Positions 11,918 through 13,974 of a stretch of 13,974 nucleotides of DNA are shown here, in pieces. Source of the DNA: Rubrolithibacter sp043763625 (lineage in GTDB: Bacteria > Bacteroidota > Bacteroidia > Sphingobacteriales > Sphingobacteriaceae); assembly GCA_043763625.1 (NCBI GenBank), contig JAYULL010000066.1:1-13974 (forward strand), in the 5' to 3' direction. A program made the position numbers and the translations under genes. Numbering within the stretch: position 1 is the stretch's first letter; each line of letters opens with the position of its first letter. The notes beneath the pieces were generated by a model. It made no database searches and had not been told where the DNA came from. It saw only the letters and a list, made by a program, of their open reading frames with translations.

Positions 11918-13974
11918 CTATCGCTTAATTGTAATGAAGCCGGTGAATTTAGATTTTCCGTTTAATAACACAATGTAGTAATAGGTTCCGTCAGGAAGCG
12001 GATCGTTAGTACGAACACCCTGATTAGCAAATCCTTCCCACTCGCTTTTGTAATCGTTGTTTTTGTAAACCATATTACCCCAACGGTTGTAAACTTCTAA
12101 ACTTACACGTTCGCCGCTTGCATTTTCAAGCACAAACTTGTCGTTAACCCCGTCGCTGTTAGGAGAGAAACCTCCCGGGATATATACCGTTACTCCTCTT
12201 AATATTACCGGAGTTACTGCCTGCTCGGTCGGTAAGCCGTCGCGATCAGGGTCAGGGTTTGTACCCACGGTTGAAATATCACTTGCTATTTCGCCATCTT
12301 CGGAAGTTGCTGCTGCAGTGGCCGTATTATTAAACGTGCCGAAATTTTTATTTGCTACTACATTTATTGTAAACGATACTGTATCTGCTCGCCCGACTGC
12401 TAAAGTACTGCCAGCCGATAGCAGATTGACAGTAGAGCGCCCGTTGAAAGAATTATCCGCCTCAAGTTTACCTGTTGTTTTAACAGTTCCGAGGATAAAG
12501 TATTCCATTGCTCCCGGGAAGGTTTTTGACAAGTCGTCCTTCACTTCAATATCTTTCAAATCAAGTTTACCGTGGTTTTTAACCGTTATTGTGTACGTAA
12601 AAGTATAGCTGCCGTTCGCTTGAATTTGCGGCGCCGATACCTTTTTCGCTATACCGATGATCGGGATAGCCTCAACTGTGAAGGTTGTTGTTGCAATATC
12701 GCTGCACGAAATCTTAGCGCCGTTATCGCAAACTTTGTATGTTAACACGTCAGTTCCTGTAAATCCGATTTTCGGAGTGTATGTAAACGTACCGGCAGGG
12801 TTAAAGGTTACCTTTCCGTTTTTAGGTTCGGCAACAATACTTGCTACTATTTTATCGCCGTCAGGATCTGAATCATTATCCAGCACATTTCCGCTTACCG
12901 ATCCGTTTTGTTTTACTTCGTATTCTTCGTTACCGGCAACAGGTGAATTTGAAACTGCCTTTATGGTTACGCTGATTGTTACCAAGGTCAGTCCGCCATT
13001 TCCGTCAGCAACTTTGATCACAAACTTGTCTTTACCGATGTAGCGGGCGGCGGGCGTATAAATAAAATTGCCCGAGTTGTCGATGCTTACTGTTCCGTGA
13101 GCGGGAAGATTAAGCTTGGTATAAGTTAGGGAGTCGCCGTCAGCATCGGTCACCTTTATATCACCCTTGATCGGAGTATTTTCTTTTGTAATAAGATTAT
13201 CGTTAACAGTACTATCGTCAGCTGAGATATTTTCAGGAACGTCGTTTATAGATCTGATCGACATTCTCACTGTTGCAATGTTAGATATTGCTCCTTCATC
13301 ATCTTTTACTGTATAGGTGAAGTTATCTGTGCCGTTGTAATTTTTGGCAGGAGTATAAGTTACCGTTCCTAATTCCTTAACAGTTACGGTACCGTGAGTA
13401 GGAGCGTTTACAATGTTTATAGTTGCCGGATCGAGCGTTCCGTCAGCATCGCTGTCATTAGTAAGAACATTAAAGAATATCGGTTTGTCTTCATCTAAAG
13501 CTACGGAATCGTTCACCGCAACAGGAGGGTCGTTAATCGGAATTACAGTAAGACTAACCGTAGCCGCATTGCTGTTTGCAATTCCGTCGGCTGCCCTGAA
13601 GGTAAAGCTGTCGGGTCCGTTATAATTAGCAGCCGGTCTATAAGTAAAGCTGCCGTTAGCATTTACCGTAACAGTTCCGTTAGCAGGCTGACTTACCTTA
13701 GTATAAATTAAAGACGCATTGTCTGAATCAACAGCAACGAGTTGCCCGCTTACCGGTTCGTCTTCATTTATAGATAGGATTGTATCTTTTGCTATCGGAG
13801 CATCATTCGCCTGATTTACAGAAATAGTTATCGTAGCAACATTACTCACCAAAGTGCCGTCTGTTGCTGTGAAAGCGAAGCTGTCACTGCCGGTGTAATT
13901 AGTTGTCGGAACATAAGTATAAGTTCCGTTAGTATTAATTGTTACCGTACCATTTTGTGTTCCGGTTACTTTAT
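11918..13974 (-). CDS. Giant Ig-like/tandem-95 repeat adhesin with T9SS type B sorting domain (5' end outside window)
   Basis: The frame is open from the right edge of the window to TAG at 11918-11920. At least 684 residues of the C-terminal part are visible and the N-terminus lies beyond the window. A TTG at 13850-13852 is inside a repeat and is not a start. Four full repeats of about 95 residues and part of a fifth are seen, each with NGTVTVxxxGxFTYxPxxNYxGxDxFTF-like strands, NDSDxDGD-type calcium-binding turns, and boundaries such as INDPPVAVNDS. A DUF11-type domain follows (about 12660-12210), with YTFTYTITVKNHGKLDL and TATAAATSEDGEIAS. The last 92 residues form the gliding-motility-associated type B C-terminal domain (about 12196-11921), with FSPNSDGVND, VYNRWGNMVYKN, LPDGTYYYIV and a final FTGFITIKR. 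The domain directs export through the T9SS. Domain content suggests a filamentous surface adhesin, possibly in gliding, biofilm or attachment. Confidence 0.93.
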   Translation of the reverse strand, partial: KVTGTQNGTVTINTNGTYTYVPTTNYTGSDSFAFTATDGTLVSNVATITISVNQANDAPIAKDTILSINEDEPVSGQLVAVDSDNASLIYTKVSQPANGTVTVNANGSFTYRPAANYNGPDSFTFRAADGIANSNAATVSLTVIPINDPPVAVNDSVALDEDKPIFFNVLTNDSDADGTLDPATINIVNAPTHGTVTVKELGTVTYTPAKNYNGTDNFTYTVKDDEGAISNIATVRMSIRSINDVPENISADDSTVNDNLITKENTPIKGDIKVTDADGDSLTYTKLNLPAHGTVSIDNSGNFIYTPAARYIGKDKFVIKVADGNGGLTLVTISVTIKAVSNSPVAGNEEYEVKQNGSVSGNVLDNDSDPDGDKIVASIVAEPKNGKVTFNPAGTFTYTPKIGFTGTDVLTYKVCDNGAKISCSDIATTTFTVEAIPIIGIAKKVSAPQIQANGSYTFTYTITVKNHGKLDLKDIEVKDDLSKTFPGAMEYFILGTVKTTGKLEADNSFNGRSTVNLLSAGSTLAVGRADTVSFTINVVANKNFGTFNNTATAAATSEDGEIASDISTVGTNPDPDRDGLPTEQAVTPVILRGVTVYIPGGFSPNSDGVNDKFVLENASGERVSLEVYNRWGNMVYKNNDYKSEWEGFANQGVRTNDPLPDGTYYYIVLLNGKSKFTGFITIKR
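12660..13974 (-). repeat. Tandem protein repeats of about 285-300 bp in the adhesin gene
   Basis: Unit boundaries, judged from the ND(P/A/V)P-type linkers, fall near 13820, 13535, 13250, 12955 and 12660. The incomplete first unit runs off the window end. The repeats are homologous at the protein level but diverged at the DNA level; no long exact DNA repeat is visible. The last unit differs by carrying a Cys pair in its final strands (KVCDNGAKISCSD), absent from the others, which may close a disulphide next to the DUF11 domain. Confidence 0.85.

Noticed and set aside
12138..13043. Long plus-strand open frames opposite the adhesin gene
   Set aside because: They are low-complexity Val/Ser/Thr-rich reversals of Ig-like repeats with no start signals or independent support.
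13850..13852. TTG as the start of a 644-residue adhesin gene
   Set aside because: It lies inside an Ig-like repeat and the frame stays open with clear repeat sequence up to the window edge, so the gene is simply cut by the window.
1..13974. CRISPR array, insertion sequence, or replication origin
   Set aside because: No regularly spaced repeats, no transposase or IS end repeats, and no DnaA-box cluster were seen on reading through both strands.

Overview
The window looks like chromosomal DNA of a Bacteroidota bacterium, probably a sphingobacterial, chitinophagal or similar lineage. The evidence is a PorP/SprF-family membrane protein, a surface protein ending in a type B C-terminal domain for the type IX secretion system (T9SS), a PorE-like OmpA protein, and a Bacteroidota-style imuA-imuB-dnaE2 cassette. 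DNA is moderately AT-rich, and most starts lack a strong Shine-Dalgarno sequence, as is usual for this phylum.

Layout. Positions 1-448 hold no gene I can support, only a 10-bp perfect inverted repeat. A glycerate 2-kinase gene (449-1579, +) follows. Positions 1580-2377 are a loose, partly decayed stretch: a coding relic with in-frame stops (1789-1941), an intact 57-codon gene (1955-2128) with its own terminator, and an Arg tRNA with anticodon CCG (2223-2294) whose stems are imperfect. On the minus strand lies a HigA-type antitoxin (2378-2677) preceded by only the C-terminal half of its RelE/HigB-like toxin (2711-2896). Next is a 23-bp palindrome (2901-2923), and then the + strand cassette imuA (2934-3668), imuB (3671-5170) and dnaE2 (5183-8380).

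The three cassette genes are 2 and 12 bases apart and surely form one operon, encoding the mutasome for error-prone translesion synthesis. DnaE2 carries the polymerase active site, ImuB is a catalytically dead Y-family scaffold with a candidate clamp-binding motif, and ImuA is the RecA-like accessory protein. The palindrome lies between the toxin remnant and imuA, so one regulator could act in both directions. Neither LexA nor a HigA link is proven here.

A hairpin at 8408-8438 separates the convergent dnaE2 operon from a minus-strand operon. Read in its own direction, that operon is a giant tandem-95/Ig-like repeat adhesin with a T9SS sorting domain (from beyond the window end to 11918), then a PorP/SprF-family protein (11915-10974), then an 825-residue PorE-like protein (10955-8478) with TPR, PD40-type propeller, carboxypeptidase-regulatory-like and two successive OmpA peptidoglycan-binding domains. 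The likely job is secretion, outer-membrane attachment and cell-wall anchoring of the adhesin. The most noteworthy points are the regulatory junction at 2890-2934, the stranded antitoxin, the double OmpA domain, and the decayed region around the tRNA.
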